DNA of 64,000 nucleotides from Niveispirillum lacus (GTDB taxonomy: Bacteria > Pseudomonadota > Alphaproteobacteria > Azospirillales > Azospirillaceae): positions 62,001 through 126,000 of the forward strand of contig NZ_NOXU01000026.1 of the NCBI RefSeq assembly GCF_002251795.1, given 5' to 3'. Both the position numbers and the translations under genes were made by a program. Below are positions 26,463-36,134 of this stretch, in pieces. Below the pieces are notes generated by a model. The model worked only from the letters and a program-made list of their open reading frames with translations, was not told the DNA's origin and ran no database searches. Position 1 is the first letter of the stretch. Each line of letters starts with the position of its first letter.

Positions 26463-26952
26463 CATCGCGCCAGTTTTCCAATGCCTTGCGCAAGGCTTCG
26501 GCAAAATCCCGGCGCTCGTCGGGCGACAGGTCGCTACCCACGACAAGCTGCCGGCCATGGCTGCTCAGGGTGATCTGGCTACCGGGTTTCAGCGGCTCAT
26601 CCAGATGTACCCGCAGCCAACCCGGCGGCAGGGTCCAGACCTGCCGGCGATTGAACGGGTCCACCCGTTCAACCCGCAGAGCTTGGTCGGTCAGTTCCAC
26701 CGTTTCAAAGGCTCTACCGCTGCGATAGCTGGCCTTAAAGGCCCAGTAGAGCAGGGCGACATCGACCCCCATGAAGCCGATGACGGGCCAGGCGCCCGAG
26801 AGGAAGAACCCTAAACCCGTGATCAGGCTCAGGGCGCCTACGCACCAGATCAGTCGCCGAAACCCGGCAGGGCTCAGGCTGCGATGGGGATGGATCACGG
26901 CCCGGAACAGGACCGGGCTGCCATCCGATAATGGGCTGGCCGCATCATTCAT
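26455..26952 (-). CDS. DUF2244 membrane protein
   Basis: This 165-residue integral membrane protein has two adjacent transmembrane helices (about 37-75: LIWCVGALSLITGLGFFLSG, then FMGVDVALLYWAF). A cytosolic domain carries VELTDQALRVERVDP and the conserved WTLPPGWLRVHLDEP. This is the DUF2244 layout common in alphaproteobacteria; the function is unknown. The start is uncertain (ATG at 26952 or 26982, neither with a good Shine-Dalgarno site). It is divergent from nth. Confidence 0.84.
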   Translation of the reverse strand: MNDAASPLSDGSPVLFRAVIHPHRSLSPAGFRRLIWCVGALSLITGLGFFLSGAWPVIGFMGVDVALLYWAFKASYRSGRAFETVELTDQALRVERVDPFNRRQVWTLPPGWLRVHLDEPLKPGSQITLSSHGRQLVVGSDLSPDERRDFAEALRKALENWRDVR

Positions 26953-27038
26953 GGGCAAGACGATAGGGCGGGAGCCCGCCATGGGCAAGGTGGGGTGATT
27001 GCGACAGGCTGTCCCGCCGATTATGGTAGGGGCCCTCA

Positions 27039-27698
27039 ATGCTGCCTGTCCGGATCACGCCCTTGAAGCGCGCTGCCATCGACGAATTCTTCCGCCGCCT
27101 GTCGCAGGCCAATCCGGAGCCGAAGACTGAGCTTGAATATTCAAACCCCTACACGCTGCTGGTCGCTGTGGTCCTCTCGGCCCAGGCCACCGATGTCGGG
27201 GTGAACAAGGCAACCCGTGCCCTGTTCGCTCAGGCTGACAACCCCTCTGCCATGCTGGCGCTGGGCGAGGCGGTGGTGCGCGATCATGTAAAGACCATCG
27301 GTCTGTATAAGACCAAGGCTGCCAATGTGATCAAACTATCGGAAATCCTGGTGCAGAAGCATGGGGGCGCGGTGCCCCGACGGCGGGAGGATTTGGAGGA
27401 ATTGCCGGGTGTCGGCCGCAAGACGGCGAATGTCGTGTTGAATACGGCCTTTGGTGAACCGACCATCGCCGTCGATACCCACATCTTCCGCGTCTCCAAC
27501 CGCACGGGTCTGGCGCCTGGCAAGGATGTGGAGGCGGTGGAGCAGGCGCTGCTGAAGCGTGTGCCCAAACAATGGCGTCTGAACGCCCACCATTGGCTGA
27601 TCCTGCACGGACGCTATGTCTGCAAGGCCCGCAAACCGGATTGTCCCGCCTGTATCGTGCGGGACCTGTGCGGGTTCGAAGCGAAGGTTCTGGAATAA
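27039..27698 (+). CDS. nth: Endonuclease III
   Basis: This DNA glycosylase/AP lyase removes oxidised pyrimidines in base excision repair. The 219-residue protein has the helix-hairpin-helix ELPGVGRKTANVV with catalytic Lys128, catalytic Asp146 in VDTHIFR, and the [4Fe-4S] cluster motif C-x6-C-x2-C-x5-C near the C-terminus (CKARKPDCPACIVRDLC). Length and motifs are standard. It is divergent from the DUF2244 gene and convergent with purB. Confidence 0.97.
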   Translation: MLPVRITPLKRAAIDEFFRRLSQANPEPKTELEYSNPYTLLVAVVLSAQATDVGVNKATRALFAQADNPSAMLALGEAVVRDHVKTIGLYKTKAANVIKLSEILVQKHGGAVPRRREDLEELPGVGRKTANVVLNTAFGEPTIAVDTHIFRVSNRTGLAPGKDVEAVEQALLKRVPKQWRLNAHHWLILHGRYVCKARKPDCPACIVRDLCGFEAKVLE

Positions 27699-27727
27699 CC
27701 CCTTCCCGGCGGGTCACCGGGAAGGGG
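27699..27727. terminator. Shared hairpin between convergent nth and purB
   Basis: A perfect 11-bp stem (CCCCTTCCCGG at 27699-27709, CCGGGAAGGGG at 27717-27727) begins right after the nth stop. T-runs are weak on both sides (GGTTATT on the minus strand), so it is a moderate bidirectional terminator at best. Confidence 0.6.
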
Positions 27728-27735
27728 GGGCAAGG

Positions 27736-29031
27736 TCATTCGCCAAAAACGCGGCGGAAGATCGTGTCGACATGCTTGGTGTGATAGCCCAGGTCAAAGG
27801 CATCGTCGATGGCGGACTCTGTCAGGTGTTTCATCACATCGGCGTCGGATTTCAGCATGGTGCGGAAATCCTTGCCTTCCAGCCAGACCGGCATGGCATT
27901 GCGCTGAACGGCACGATAGGCGTCCTCGCGGCTCATCCCCGCCTGGGTCAGGGCCAGCAGAACGCGCTGCGAATTGTGCAGACCGCCCAGCATGTCCAGG
28001 TTCTTCTGCAGGTTCTCCGGATAGACCACCAGCTTCTCAATCAGCCCCGTGGCGCGGGCCAGGGCAAAATCCAGGGTCACGGTGGCATCGGGGCCGATCA
28101 TGCGTTCGACGGAGGAGTGGGAGATGTCCCGCTCGTGCCACAGAGTGACATTCTCCAGCGCCGGAGTGACATAGCCGCGGACAATGCGCGACAGGCCGGA
28201 GAGATTTTCCGACAGCACCGGGTTGCGCTTATGCGGCATGGCGCTGCTGCCCTTCTGGCCGGGCGAGAAATATTCCTCTGCTTCGCGCACTTCCGAGCGC
28301 TGCAGGTGGCGCACTTCCGTTGCCAGATTGTCCAGGCTGGCGGCGATAACGCCCAGCGTGGCGAAGAACATGGCATGGCGGTCACGTGGGATGACCTGGG
28401 TGGAATGGGGCTCTACGGTGAGGCCCAGCTTTTCCGCCACATATTCTTCCACGAACGGGTCGATATTGGCGAAGGTGCCGACCGCACCGGAGATGGCGCA
28501 GGTCGCGATCTCGGACCGGGCAGCCTCCAGGCGTTTTTTGTTGCGTGCAAACGCTGCGTAATGGCCAGCCAGTTTAACACCAAAGGTCGTCGGCTCGGCA
28601 TGGATGCCGTGGCTGCGGCCGATGGTGGCTGTGTATTTGTGCTCCAGCGCACGGCGCTTCAACGCGTCCAGCAGCTTGTCCAGGTCGGCCAGCAGCAGGT
28701 CGGCGGCCTGGGTCATCTGTACTGCCAGGCAGGTGTCCAGCACGTCGGAACTGGTCATGCCCTGATGGACGAAGCGCGCTTCCGGCCCGACATGTTCGGC
28801 CAGATTGGTCAGGAAGGCGATGACGTCATGTTTGGTCTCCCGCTCGATTTCGTCGATCCGGTCGATTTCCCAGGCGCCGCGTTCCCAAACGGCCTTGGCG
28901 GCTTCTGCCGGGATGACACCAAGTTTGGCCTGGGCATCGCAGGCATGGGCTTCAATCTCGAACCAGATGCGGAACCGGTTCTCCGGGTCCCAGATACGGG
29001 TCATTTCGGGGCGGGAGTAGCGGGGGATCAT
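27736..29031 (-). CDS. purB: Adenylosuccinate lyase
   Basis: PurB acts twice in purine synthesis, cleaving SAICAR and adenylosuccinate with release of fumarate. The 431-residue protein starts MIPRYSRPEMTRIWDPENRF. It carries TTIGRSHGIHAEP-type active-site sequence (ATIGRSHGIHAEPTTFG), the HQGMTSSDVLDTC region, and the superfamily signature SSAMPHKRNP at about 262-272. I chose the ATG at 29031 from homology; the frame continues upstream without conserved sequence. Confidence 0.97.
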   Translation of the reverse strand: MIPRYSRPEMTRIWDPENRFRIWFEIEAHACDAQAKLGVIPAEAAKAVWERGAWEIDRIDEIERETKHDVIAFLTNLAEHVGPEARFVHQGMTSSDVLDTCLAVQMTQAADLLLADLDKLLDALKRRALEHKYTATIGRSHGIHAEPTTFGVKLAGHYAAFARNKKRLEAARSEIATCAISGAVGTFANIDPFVEEYVAEKLGLTVEPHSTQVIPRDRHAMFFATLGVIAASLDNLATEVRHLQRSEVREAEEYFSPGQKGSSAMPHKRNPVLSENLSGLSRIVRGYVTPALENVTLWHERDISHSSVERMIGPDATVTLDFALARATGLIEKLVVYPENLQKNLDMLGGLHNSQRVLLALTQAGMSREDAYRAVQRNAMPVWLEGKDFRTMLKSDADVMKHLTESAIDDAFDLGYHTKHVDTIFRRVFGE

Positions 29032-29444
29032 GTCGTCAGCCCTGGCGCAAAGGTGTGGCGGAAAAGGCGGGCTGGACCATAAGGAGAAGTACCGGGTCTG
29101 ACCAGTGCCAGCCCCGACAGGGTGCCATGCCGCGTCCCTGTGGCAGCTTTGCCACGCCAACTTTGTGAACGTGCCCCCCACCCAAAGGTCGGGGTTACAG
29201 TTTTGTGACAATCCCCGCCACTGTGTGCCTGTACTGATGTGCTGGCCAATATTGATTGGGTCGACCCCATCACCGGCCTAAATCATTCGCACAGCACATT
29301 ATTGATGACCTTGCCGTGGACCTGCCCCGATTGGTGAAGTGCCAAAAGCCTTTACCCGTCCTAGGGGCAATCCGTCCAGTTTTCGTCATCCTAATGAAAT
29401 GAACGAGTGCCCCGCCACGGGGCCGCCCATGGGAGGATTTGCTG
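29032..29444. other. Divergent intergenic region between purB and the porin
   Basis: About 410 bases with no reliable gene. TTTTGTGACAAT lies near 29203. A 6-bp GC hairpin at 29409-29423 lies just before the porin ribosome binding site GGAGGA (29432-29437). Promoters for both genes are expected here, but I cannot pick elements with confidence. Confidence 0.4.
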
Positions 29445-30704
29445 ATGAGAATGTCGCACCGGATCACAGCCACCTTACTGGCTGGCGCCGCCCTTTTTGT
29501 TGTGTCCGCCGCGCCGACGCTGGCGCAGCAGGCTCCCGCCAATGAGGTTGAGGCGCTGCGTGCCCAGGTACAGGCCCTTATGGCCCGTATCGACAAGCTG
29601 GAAAAAGCGCCCAGCACCCCCGCTGGCCCGCCGGCCAGCAAGGACGCCCCGCTGGTCTCCGCCGATGTCTTCAAGGCGCCGCAGGTTACGCAGTCGGGCA
29701 ATGGCAAGATCAAGTTGATGCTTTCCGGTCAGATCGGCCGCGCCGTGCAGTATGCCGATGACGGTTTCGACAATGACACGATGTTCGTCAATAACTCTCA
29801 GGGGTCTACCCGCATCCGCGTGGCTGGCACTGCCAAGCTGGATGATAACTGGACTGCGGGCTCCGACATCGAATTTGAAACCAGTTCCGGATCGTCCCGC
29901 ACCACCGGTTTCGGCACCGACGCGGGTGCCTTCTCGGTGAATGAACGCAAAGCGGAATTCTGGGTCCAGCACAAGAGTTTCGGCCGCCTGTGGGTCGGTC
30001 AGGGCGACACGGCGACCAACGTGACCTCAGAAGTTGATCTGTCCGGTACCGCGACGCTGATCAGCCATAACGACATTGGTTCGCTGTTTGGGGGCGTGCT
30101 GTTCCGGAACAAGGCGAACCGCGCGGCCGGCCCCAACATCAATACCGTCTTCAATAATTTTGACGGTTTGAGCCGTGATGACCGTATTCGTTACGACACC
30201 CCGACCTTCGGTGGTGGTTTCATGCTGTCCACCAGCTTCATCGAAGGCGGTGCGACAGACTTTGCTGGCCGCTACACAGGCAAAATCGGTACCACGGAAG
30301 TCTCTGGTGCCATCGGCTATGTCGATAATGACAGCCGGACCGGTTTTGACACTCAGACCAACGGGTCGCTCTCGGTCAAATTTGCCAATGGCTTCAATGT
30401 GACAGCCGCTGGCGGCACCCGCGATATCGGACCGCGTGACAGCGATTTCTGGTACGGCAAGCTGGGTTACCTGGCCAATGTTACGGGCCTGGGCAATAGT
30501 TCCTTCGTGGTCGACTATCTGGTGCAGAAAGACCTCGCCATCGCTGGTGGTGATGCCAAGGCTTGGTCCGTCGGCTATGTGCAGACGGTCGATGCGTTCG
30601 CCACCGACTTTTATATCAGCTACCGCAATCATTCCTATGATACGCGGACGACCCAGTACAAGGACATTAACGGCCTGATTTCGGGCGCGCGGGTCCGCTT
30701 CTGA
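29445..30704 (+). CDS. Outer-membrane porin with N-terminal coiled coil
   Basis: This encodes a 419-residue exported protein. Its signal peptide ends near TLA-QQ and is followed by a short coiled coil (NEVEALRAQVQALMARIDKL, about 29-48), then alternating beta strands typical of a general porin. It ends in a terminal Phe (ARVRF), the usual outer-membrane beta-barrel signature. The start ATG at 29445 is set by GGAGGA seven bases upstream. The coiled coil resembles those that tie porins to the cell wall or trimerise them. The substrate is unknown. A strong terminator follows. Confidence 0.87.
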   Translation: MRMSHRITATLLAGAALFVVSAAPTLAQQAPANEVEALRAQVQALMARIDKLEKAPSTPAGPPASKDAPLVSADVFKAPQVTQSGNGKIKLMLSGQIGRAVQYADDGFDNDTMFVNNSQGSTRIRVAGTAKLDDNWTAGSDIEFETSSGSSRTTGFGTDAGAFSVNERKAEFWVQHKSFGRLWVGQGDTATNVTSEVDLSGTATLISHNDIGSLFGGVLFRNKANRAAGPNINTVFNNFDGLSRDDRIRYDTPTFGGGFMLSTSFIEGGATDFAGRYTGKIGTTEVSGAIGYVDNDSRTGFDTQTNGSLSVKFANGFNVTAAGGTRDIGPRDSDFWYGKLGYLANVTGLGNSSFVVDYLVQKDLAIAGGDAKAWSVGYVQTVDAFATDFYISYRNHSYDTRTTQYKDINGLISGARVRF

Positions 30705-30749
30705 TCGTGATCATGACCTGATTGCCGCGCTGGTTGGTCGCGGCTTCGA

Positions 30750-30790
30750 CCCGGTTTCCGCAGCAGGTGGGGCGGAAACCGGGTTTTTTT
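30750..30790 (+). terminator. Intrinsic terminator of the porin gene
   Basis: A perfect 12-bp stem (CCCGGTTTCCGC at 30750-30761, GCGGAAACCGGG at 30772-30783) is followed by seven T residues. Confidence 0.95.
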
Positions 30791-30855
30791 GTCTCTGTTC
30801 CCCCATATTGCCGGGGTGTGATTTCATGCTATGTCCCCGGTAACGGTGTGGGATC

Positions 30856-31158
30856 ATGGATCGCGCGATGGAAGCAACGGACATGGCATTGGGCGGCTGG
30901 CAGGTCGCCCTTCTAATGCATGCCTTCTTGACCCTTGCCGCCCTGTGGCCGGCGCGGCGCCTGTTGCAGCGGGCAGGTTTGCCGGTGGCGCTGATGGGTT
31001 GGCTGGTTCTGCCGCTGTTCGGCTGGGCGGTGTTTGCCAGTGTACTGGCATTTAAGCCCTGGCCCAAGCTGCCGCCCCGGCCGGAAAAGCTGCATCCCCG
31101 CGAACGGCTGAAACGCCAGCGGGCCCAGGAACGGTCGGCCAGGAACGGGGAGGGCTGA
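30856..31158 (+). CDS. Small two-helix membrane protein
   Basis: This 100-residue protein has two predicted transmembrane helices (about 14-35 and 42-66) and a strongly basic C-terminal tail (ERLKRQRAQERSARNGEG) that should face the cytosol. It is the first of three closely packed plus-strand genes ending with a glycerophosphodiesterase. I do not recognise the family. The start could be one of several nearby ATGs. Confidence 0.55.
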   Translation: MDRAMEATDMALGGWQVALLMHAFLTLAALWPARRLLQRAGLPVALMGWLVLPLFGWAVFASVLAFKPWPKLPPRPEKLHPRERLKRQRAQERSARNGEG

Positions 31159-31162
31159 GGCG

Positions 31163-31396
31163 ATGCCGCGGTATGGAGATCTTGTGGATATGCTGTCCTT
31201 CCTGCCGGGCTGGGCATCAATCCTGGTTGTGGTCCTGACCATCACTTGGACCGTGTGCGTGGCAGGGATTGCGCTCGGCAAGACAGGGCGCAACCCTTTA
31301 TGGGCATTGGTGGCTTTCCTGTTTTTCCCACTATTGACCGTGGGGCTTTGGGTCGTTGCGCTGTCCCGTTGGCCCCGGCTTGACCAGAAACCATGA
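31163..31396 (+). CDS. Small two-helix membrane protein
   Basis: This 77-residue protein has two transmembrane helices (about 17-38 and 46-67: WASILVVVLTITWTVCVAGI and LWALVAFLFFPLLTVGLWVV). A good GGGAGGG site lies upstream, four bases after the previous stop. Its stop overlaps the start of the glycerophosphodiesterase gene (ATGA), so the two are translationally coupled. Function unknown. Confidence 0.6.
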   Translation: MPRYGDLVDMLSFLPGWASILVVVLTITWTVCVAGIALGKTGRNPLWALVAFLFFPLLTVGLWVVALSRWPRLDQKP

Positions 31397-32163
31397 AGGC
31401 GGCAACCCGCCATCCTTATCTGGACCATGCCGGCCCGATCGCCTTTGCGCATCGTGGCGGCGGACTGGAAGCCCCTGAAAACAGCATGGCATCCTTTGCC
31501 CATGCCATTGGTTTGGGCTATCGCTATATCGAAACCGATGTGCAGGTGACGGCGGACGGGCGGCTGATCGTCTTTCATGATCCTGTGCTGGACGCACTGA
31601 CCGATGGATGCGGTCGGGTGGAAGACCTGCCCTGGCCAGATGTTGCCCAGGCACGGGTGGCCGGGCGCGAGCCGATCCCGCAACTGGAGGAGGTGCTGGA
31701 AACCTGGCCCGACCTACGCCTCAATATTGATCCCAAGTCGGACAAGGCGGCGGAAGCCCTGGTCGGCGTGTTACGCCGGCATGCGGCCCTTGACCGGGTC
31801 TGTGTCGGTTCCTTTTCCGGCAAACGGTTGGCTAGGCTCCGTCGCGCGTTGGGTCCGGCGCTGTGTTCATCGGCTGGCCCCTGGGACGTGGTGCGGGTCT
31901 GGGTCGCGGGTCACGGCCTGGCCCTGCCCGTCCCGCAGGGGCCACATTGCCTTCAGGTTCCTGTATCACATCGGGGCCTGACGGTCGTGACGCCGGCCAT
32001 GCTGCGCGCCGCCCATGCGCGCGGCCTGCCCGTTCATGTCTGGACCGTGGATGATGGTGCGGAGATGGAGCGGCTGTTGGATATGGGGGTGGATGGCATC
32101 ATCACTGACCGGCCAACTCTGTTGCGCGATGTGTTGCGCCGACGGGGCCAATGGCGGGGTTGA
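31393..32163 (+). CDS. Glycerophosphodiester phosphodiesterase
   Basis: This enzyme hydrolyses deacylated phospholipid headgroups to glycerol 3-phosphate and an alcohol. The 256-residue TIM-barrel protein has no signal peptide, which fits the cytosolic UgpQ type. Catalytic residues are visible: His20-Arg21 in FAHRGGG, Glu47 and Asp49 in IETDV, and His62 in VFHDP. The C-terminal HVWTVDD and DGIITDRP are also family signatures. It ends directly against the stop of the convergent histidine kinase. Confidence 0.94.
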   Translation: MKAATRHPYLDHAGPIAFAHRGGGLEAPENSMASFAHAIGLGYRYIETDVQVTADGRLIVFHDPVLDALTDGCGRVEDLPWPDVAQARVAGREPIPQLEEVLETWPDLRLNIDPKSDKAAEALVGVLRRHAALDRVCVGSFSGKRLARLRRALGPALCSSAGPWDVVRVWVAGHGLALPVPQGPHCLQVPVSHRGLTVVTPAMLRAAHARGLPVHVWTVDDGAEMERLLDMGVDGIITDRPTLLRDVLRRRGQWRG

Positions 32164-33174
32164 TCAGACACTGAAGCACAGCCGTGCCTCAGCACCGGCC
32201 CCGGTATCGGTCATTGTGAAATTCCCTCCCAATTGCTGGGTGAGCAACCAGACCAGGCGCAGGCCCAGACTGGAAACCTGGCCGGCATCGAAACCGGCGG
32301 GCAGACCGGTGCCATTGTCACTGACGGAAAGTTCGACGCGGTTGCCCGCTTCCATCCGGGCCTTTACCCGGATGATACCGTCAGTTCGCCCGATAAAAGC
32401 ATGTTCCAGACAGTTGCTGACCAGTTCGGCAACAACCAAGGCGGCCGGAATGACCTTTTCTGTCGGCAGTGGCAGGGGGGGTGTATCCACGGCCACCTTG
32501 ATTCCAGCCGGGGCGGATGCCTGCACCACATCTTCCACCAACTCCGACAGGAAGTCGGCGAAATTGCCTTTTGCATTCTCCGGATCATGCAGGCGTCGCT
32601 GAATTCTGCCGATGGTGGCCAGCCGGTTCGACGCCTCCGTCAAGGCGCGCCGCGCTGTTTCATCCGTGACGTCGGCCTTTTGCAGGGCCAGTAAGGCTGA
32701 GACGATCTGAATGTTGTTGGAAACACGATGCTGCAACTCGGCAAACAGGATGGCGCGATGGGCTGCCAGATCGCTGGCTTCCTGTTCTGCCTTGCGGGCG
32801 CGGGCCTGTTCCTGGCGCACGCGCGACAGCGCGTTGTTCATCACATGAATGATGGCAATATCGATGGCAACAATCAGAATGAAGAAGCTCAGTGCCAGCG
32901 CACTGGGACCGTCAAGAACAAACCCCTTCGGCGGAATGAAAAAATACCAGGCCGCCAAGACTGACAGGGTGGCGGTCAGAATTCCCGGCCACAGACCCGC
33001 AAAGAAGGTGGTCAGGATCACAGCCGGAAAAAAAGTAAGGAAGGGAAAGCCCAGTGGCAGCGCGTGATCTGTGGCCCATCGCACGATCAGCGCCAACAGG
33101 AATGCCCCCAGGGCAAAACCATAGGCAAATACCGGAGACCGTCTGCCGGTTTCAATCGCCAGAATCAGCGCCAT
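32164..33174 (-). CDS. Membrane histidine kinase, HisKA_2/HWE type
   Basis: This encodes a 336-residue sensor kinase. An N-terminal membrane domain of about four helices (residues 13-112) resembles the DUF4118 module of KdpD ([26 protein letters not shown]). A short coiled coil leads to the HisKA_2 box with phosphoacceptor His149 in [17 protein letters not shown], then a HATPase_c domain ([22 protein letters not shown]). HisKA_2 kinases often feed general stress response or single-domain regulators. No response regulator gene is adjacent, so it is an orphan here. Confidence 0.92.
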   Translation of the reverse strand: MALILAIETGRRSPVFAYGFALGAFLLALIVRWATDHALPLGFPFLTFFPAVILTTFFAGLWPGILTATLSVLAAWYFFIPPKGFVLDGPSALALSFFILIVAIDIAIIHVMNNALSRVRQEQARARKAEQEASDLAAHRAILFAELQHRVSNNIQIVSALLALQKADVTDETARRALTEASNRLATIGRIQRRLHDPENAKGNFADFLSELVEDVVQASAPAGIKVAVDTPPLPLPTEKVIPAALVVAELVSNCLEHAFIGRTDGIIRVKARMEAGNRVELSVSDNGTGLPAGFDAGQVSSLGLRLVWLLTQQLGGNFTMTDTGAGAEARLCFSV

Positions 33175-33286
33175 CAGGACCGGCCTTCACACGAGATTGC
33201 TTGCGTGGCTCAACCATAACAAACCCGGCCGGTTCCGTCGTAGTGGGAATCCTTCACAGTCAGCGGGCGCGCGGGCGCACATCGCA

Positions 33287-33565
33287 TCAATGGTGCTCCT
33301 GGTCGGGAGGCAACCGGCGCGTAGCCTCCTCATGCACGGCCTGGTCATGGCCGCTGCGGTTGGAAAAGAAGACCAGCGCCATCAATCCGCCACCCACCAC
33401 CAGGGAACCCAGAACCCCCAGGCCCAATGCGATAAATCCATGCAGGCTGATGGCCTGGTTCGGCCCGCCGCCGCCCATGGCGTTCCATGCCATCACGCCG
33501 CCGACTGCCGCCGCCAGCAGCATGGCCAGCAGACAGGTGATCATCAAAACCCCACCGCGGCTCAT
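33287..33565 (-). CDS. Small two-helix membrane protein
   Basis: This 92-residue protein starts at an ATG preceded by AAGGGGGG. It has two hydrophobic helices (about 7-25, [20 protein letters not shown], and 36-62, [20 protein letters not shown]) and a charged, His-containing tail ([20 protein letters not shown]). It is divergent from argG. No function can be given. Confidence 0.6.
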   Translation of the reverse strand: MSRGGVLMITCLLAMLLAAAVGGVMAWNAMGGGGPNQAISLHGFIALGLGVLGSLVVGGGLMALVFFSNRSGHDQAVHEEATRRLPPDQEHH

Positions 33566-33730
33566 CTTCCCCCCTTGCCTTTTGTCACAACTCACCGCGC
33601 TTCGATATGGGGATTGCCCTTGGTGCCGGCCAGCCCCCTTGCGGATGCGGGCCACATGGTCTGGACAGGTGCCGTCGCCCCCGATAACTTCCGTGCCCGG
33701 TTCAACCAGTTACCGCAACGGATATTACCC

Positions 33731-34948
33731 ATGAAGAGCGGCGTGAAGAAAGTCGTGCTGGCCTATTCCGGCGGCCTCGACACCTCGGTGATCCTGAAAT
33801 GGCTGCAGGAAACCTATGCTTGCGAGGTCGTGACCTTCACCGCCGATCTCGGCCAGGGTGAGGAGTTGGAGCCTGCCCGCAAGAAGGCAGAATTGCTGGG
33901 CGTGAAGCCGGAAAACATCTTCATCGACGATCTGCGTGAAGAGTTCGTGCGCGACTTTGTGTTCCCGATGTTCCGCGCCAATACGCTCTATGAGGGCACC
34001 TATCTGCTGGGCACCTCCATCGCCCGGCCGCTGATCGCCAAGCGCCAGATCGAGATCGCCAAACAGGTTGGGGCCGATGCCGTGGCCCATGGCGCCACCG
34101 GTAAGGGCAATGACCAAGTCCGTTTTGAACTGGGCTATTACGCCCTGAAGCCGGACGTGACGGTCATCGCCCCCTGGCGCGAATGGGACCTGAACAGCCG
34201 CACCCAGTTGCTGGAATTCGCTGAAAAGCATCAGATCCCCATCGCCAAAGACAAGCGTGGCGAGGCCCCGTACAGCACGGATGCCAACCTGCTGCACATC
34301 TCCTATGAAGGTAAGGCCCTGGAAGACCCGTGGGTGGAACCGGATGAGGATATGTATACCCGTTCTGTTGCCCCCGAAAAGGCACCGGACGAGGCCGAAT
34401 ATGTCGAGATCGAGTATGAGAAGGGTGATGCGGTCGCGGTCAATGGCGTACGTCTGACGCCAGCCGCATTGCTGACGGAACTGAATCGATTGGCCGGCAA
34501 GCATGGCATTGGCCGCCTGGACCTGGTGGAAAACCGTTTCGTTGGTATGAAGAGCCGCGGCGTGTACGAGACACCGGGCGGCACGCTGCTATCGGTCGCC
34601 CATCGTGGTATCGAGAGCATCACGCTGGACCGTGAGGCACTGCACCTCAAAGACGAGTTGATGCCGCGTTATGCCAAGCTGATCTATAACGGTTTCTGGT
34701 TCTCACCGGAGCGTGAGGCCCTGCAGGCCTTGATTGACAGCACCCAGCAACGGGTGAACGGCGTGGTCCGGCTGAAACTGTTCAAGGGTTCGGCCCGCGT
34801 GGTTGGTCGCAAGAGCCCCAACAGTCTCTATCGCCTAGACTATGTGACGTTCGAGGCCGACAGCGTCTATAACCAGAAGGACGCCGAAGGCTTCATCAAG
34901 CTGAACGCCTTGCGTTTGCGCCTGAACAGCATCGCCAAGGGTCTTTAA
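33731..34948 (+). CDS. argG: Argininosuccinate synthase
   Basis: ArgG condenses citrulline and aspartate with ATP in arginine synthesis. The 405-residue protein has the PP-loop AYSGGLDTS at 11-19 and the family motifs [16 protein letters not shown] and [15 protein letters not shown] chose the ATG at 33731 ([15 protein letters not shown]). The frame is open upstream but carries no homology. A strong terminator follows. Confidence 0.98.
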   Translation: MKSGVKKVVLAYSGGLDTSVILKWLQETYACEVVTFTADLGQGEELEPARKKAELLGVKPENIFIDDLREEFVRDFVFPMFRANTLYEGTYLLGTSIARPLIAKRQIEIAKQVGADAVAHGATGKGNDQVRFELGYYALKPDVTVIAPWREWDLNSRTQLLEFAEKHQIPIAKDKRGEAPYSTDANLLHISYEGKALEDPWVEPDEDMYTRSVAPEKAPDEAEYVEIEYEKGDAVAVNGVRLTPAALLTELNRLAGKHGIGRLDLVENRFVGMKSRGVYETPGGTLLSVAHRGIESITLDREALHLKDELMPRYAKLIYNGFWFSPEREALQALIDSTQQRVNGVVRLKLFKGSARVVGRKSPNSLYRLDYVTFEADSVYNQKDAEGFIKLNALRLRLNSIAKGL

Positions 34949-34969
34949 CCGTCCATTGCTGGTCATTAA

Positions 34970-35009
34970 CCGCCCGCGTTCCGTCTGGAACGTGGGCGGG
35001 TTTGTTTTT
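34970..35009 (+). terminator. Intrinsic terminator of argG
   Basis: A 13-bp stem with one G-U pair (34970-34982 with 34987-34999) and a GTCT loop is followed by TTTGTTTTTG. Confidence 0.9.
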
Positions 35010-35101
35010 GTCGGATCGCGAACGTGCGCTGGATCAAATCAGCGCAGCAATCATCGGCACCGGTGTAAAACTGGCGGTTCCCATGCTACATAGGGACCAC
35101 C

Positions 35102-35824
35102 ATGCATCGTTTTGCCAATCCCGCCCGTTTCCTGCGTCTGGCCGCCCTGGTTCTGCCCTGGGTTTCGGTCCTGTCCGCGATCTTGTTCACCGTTGGCCTG
35201 TATCTGGCATTGTTGGCCAGCCCGGAGGATTACCAGCAAGGCGACACGGTGCGGATTATGTATGTCCATGTGCCTGCCGCCTGGATGGCCATGTTCACTT
35301 ACAGTTCCATGGCTGTTGCGGCTGCCTGTGCCCTGGTGTGGCGGCATCCATTGGCAGAGGTCTATTCCAAGGCGGCGGCTCCGCTGGGTGCGGGCTTCAC
35401 CCTGCTGTGCCTGGTCACGGGCAGCCTTTGGGGGGAGCCAATGTGGGGCACTTGGTGGGTGTGGGATGCGCGCCTGACCTCTGTCCTGATCCTGTTCTTC
35501 CTCTATCTGGGCTACATGGCCCTGGTTGATGCGTTCGATGATCCGCAGCGCGGCCACCGCGCCGGGGCCATCCTGCTGCTGGTGGGTGCCATCAATGTGC
35601 CCATTATCAAATTTTCCGTCGATTGGTGGAACACGCTGCATCAGCCGGCATCGGTGCTGCGCCTGGACGGGCCGGCGATCCATGGTGACATGCTGTGGCC
35701 ACTGCTGATCCTGGCCCTGGCCTTCAAGACCTATTTCGCGGCGACCGTGATCCTGCGCATGCGGGCGGAACTGGCGGAACGCAAGATCCAGACCCTGCGT
35801 CTGACCCAGGCCGGGGGGGTGTGA
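35102..35824 (+). CDS. ccmC: Heme exporter protein CcmC
   Basis: CcmC binds heme in the inner membrane and loads it on CcmE for cytochrome c maturation. The 240-residue protein has six transmembrane helices and the tryptophan-rich WWD motif MWGTWWVWDARLTSVLILF. Conserved histidines lie in MYVHVPAAWM and in WWNTLHQPAS. It is the first gene of a compact ccmC-I cluster; ccmA and ccmB are not next to it, since argG lies upstream. Confidence 0.97.
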   Translation: MHRFANPARFLRLAALVLPWVSVLSAILFTVGLYLALLASPEDYQQGDTVRIMYVHVPAAWMAMFTYSSMAVAAACALVWRHPLAEVYSKAAAPLGAGFTLLCLVTGSLWGEPMWGTWWVWDARLTSVLILFFLYLGYMALVDAFDDPQRGHRAGAILLLVGAINVPIIKFSVDWWNTLHQPASVLRLDGPAIHGDMLWPLLILALAFKTYFAATVILRMRAELAERKIQTLRLTQAGGV

Positions 35825-35828
35825 CAGG

Positions 35829-36134
35829 ATGGCCGACTTTTTCCACATGGGCGGATACGCCATCTATGTCTGGTCCAGTTATGGCGTTGCGCTGGTGGTC
35901 CTGGCAGGTTTGCTGATGGCGAGCCTGTCCGGTCTGCGGCGCAAGGAACGGATGCTGGCGACCTTGGAACAGACATTGCCACGCCGCCGCCGTCGGTCAG
36001 CGGCTGCGCCCTCCGGTGATGAGGCAGGCTCTACCCTGCATCACGGTACAACCGGCAAGGATAAGCGCGCTGATGACGCCACAAAGGGTGGCGACGATGC
36101 AGATGGCGGCAGCGATGGAGGAGGCGGAGAATGA
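35829..36134 (+). CDS. ccmD: Heme exporter accessory protein CcmD, unusually long tail
   Basis: CcmD helps release holo-CcmE from the CcmABC complex. The N-terminus (MADFFHMGGYAIYVWSSYG, then one helix at about 18-38 and RRKERM) is typical. At 101 residues it is much longer than the usual 40-70, because of a hydrophilic Asp/Gly/Lys-rich tail (KDKRADDATKGGDDADGG). It is four bp behind ccmC and overlaps ccmE by ATGA. Confidence 0.9.
   Translation: MADFFHMGGYAIYVWSSYGVALVVLAGLLMASLSGLRRKERMLATLEQTLPRRRRRSAAAPSGDEAGSTLHHGTTGKDKRADDATKGGDDADGGSDGGGGE

Noticed and set aside
27616-29082. Open frame opposite purB (488 codons)
   Set aside because: purB is unambiguous by its lyase signatures; the antisense product matches nothing known.
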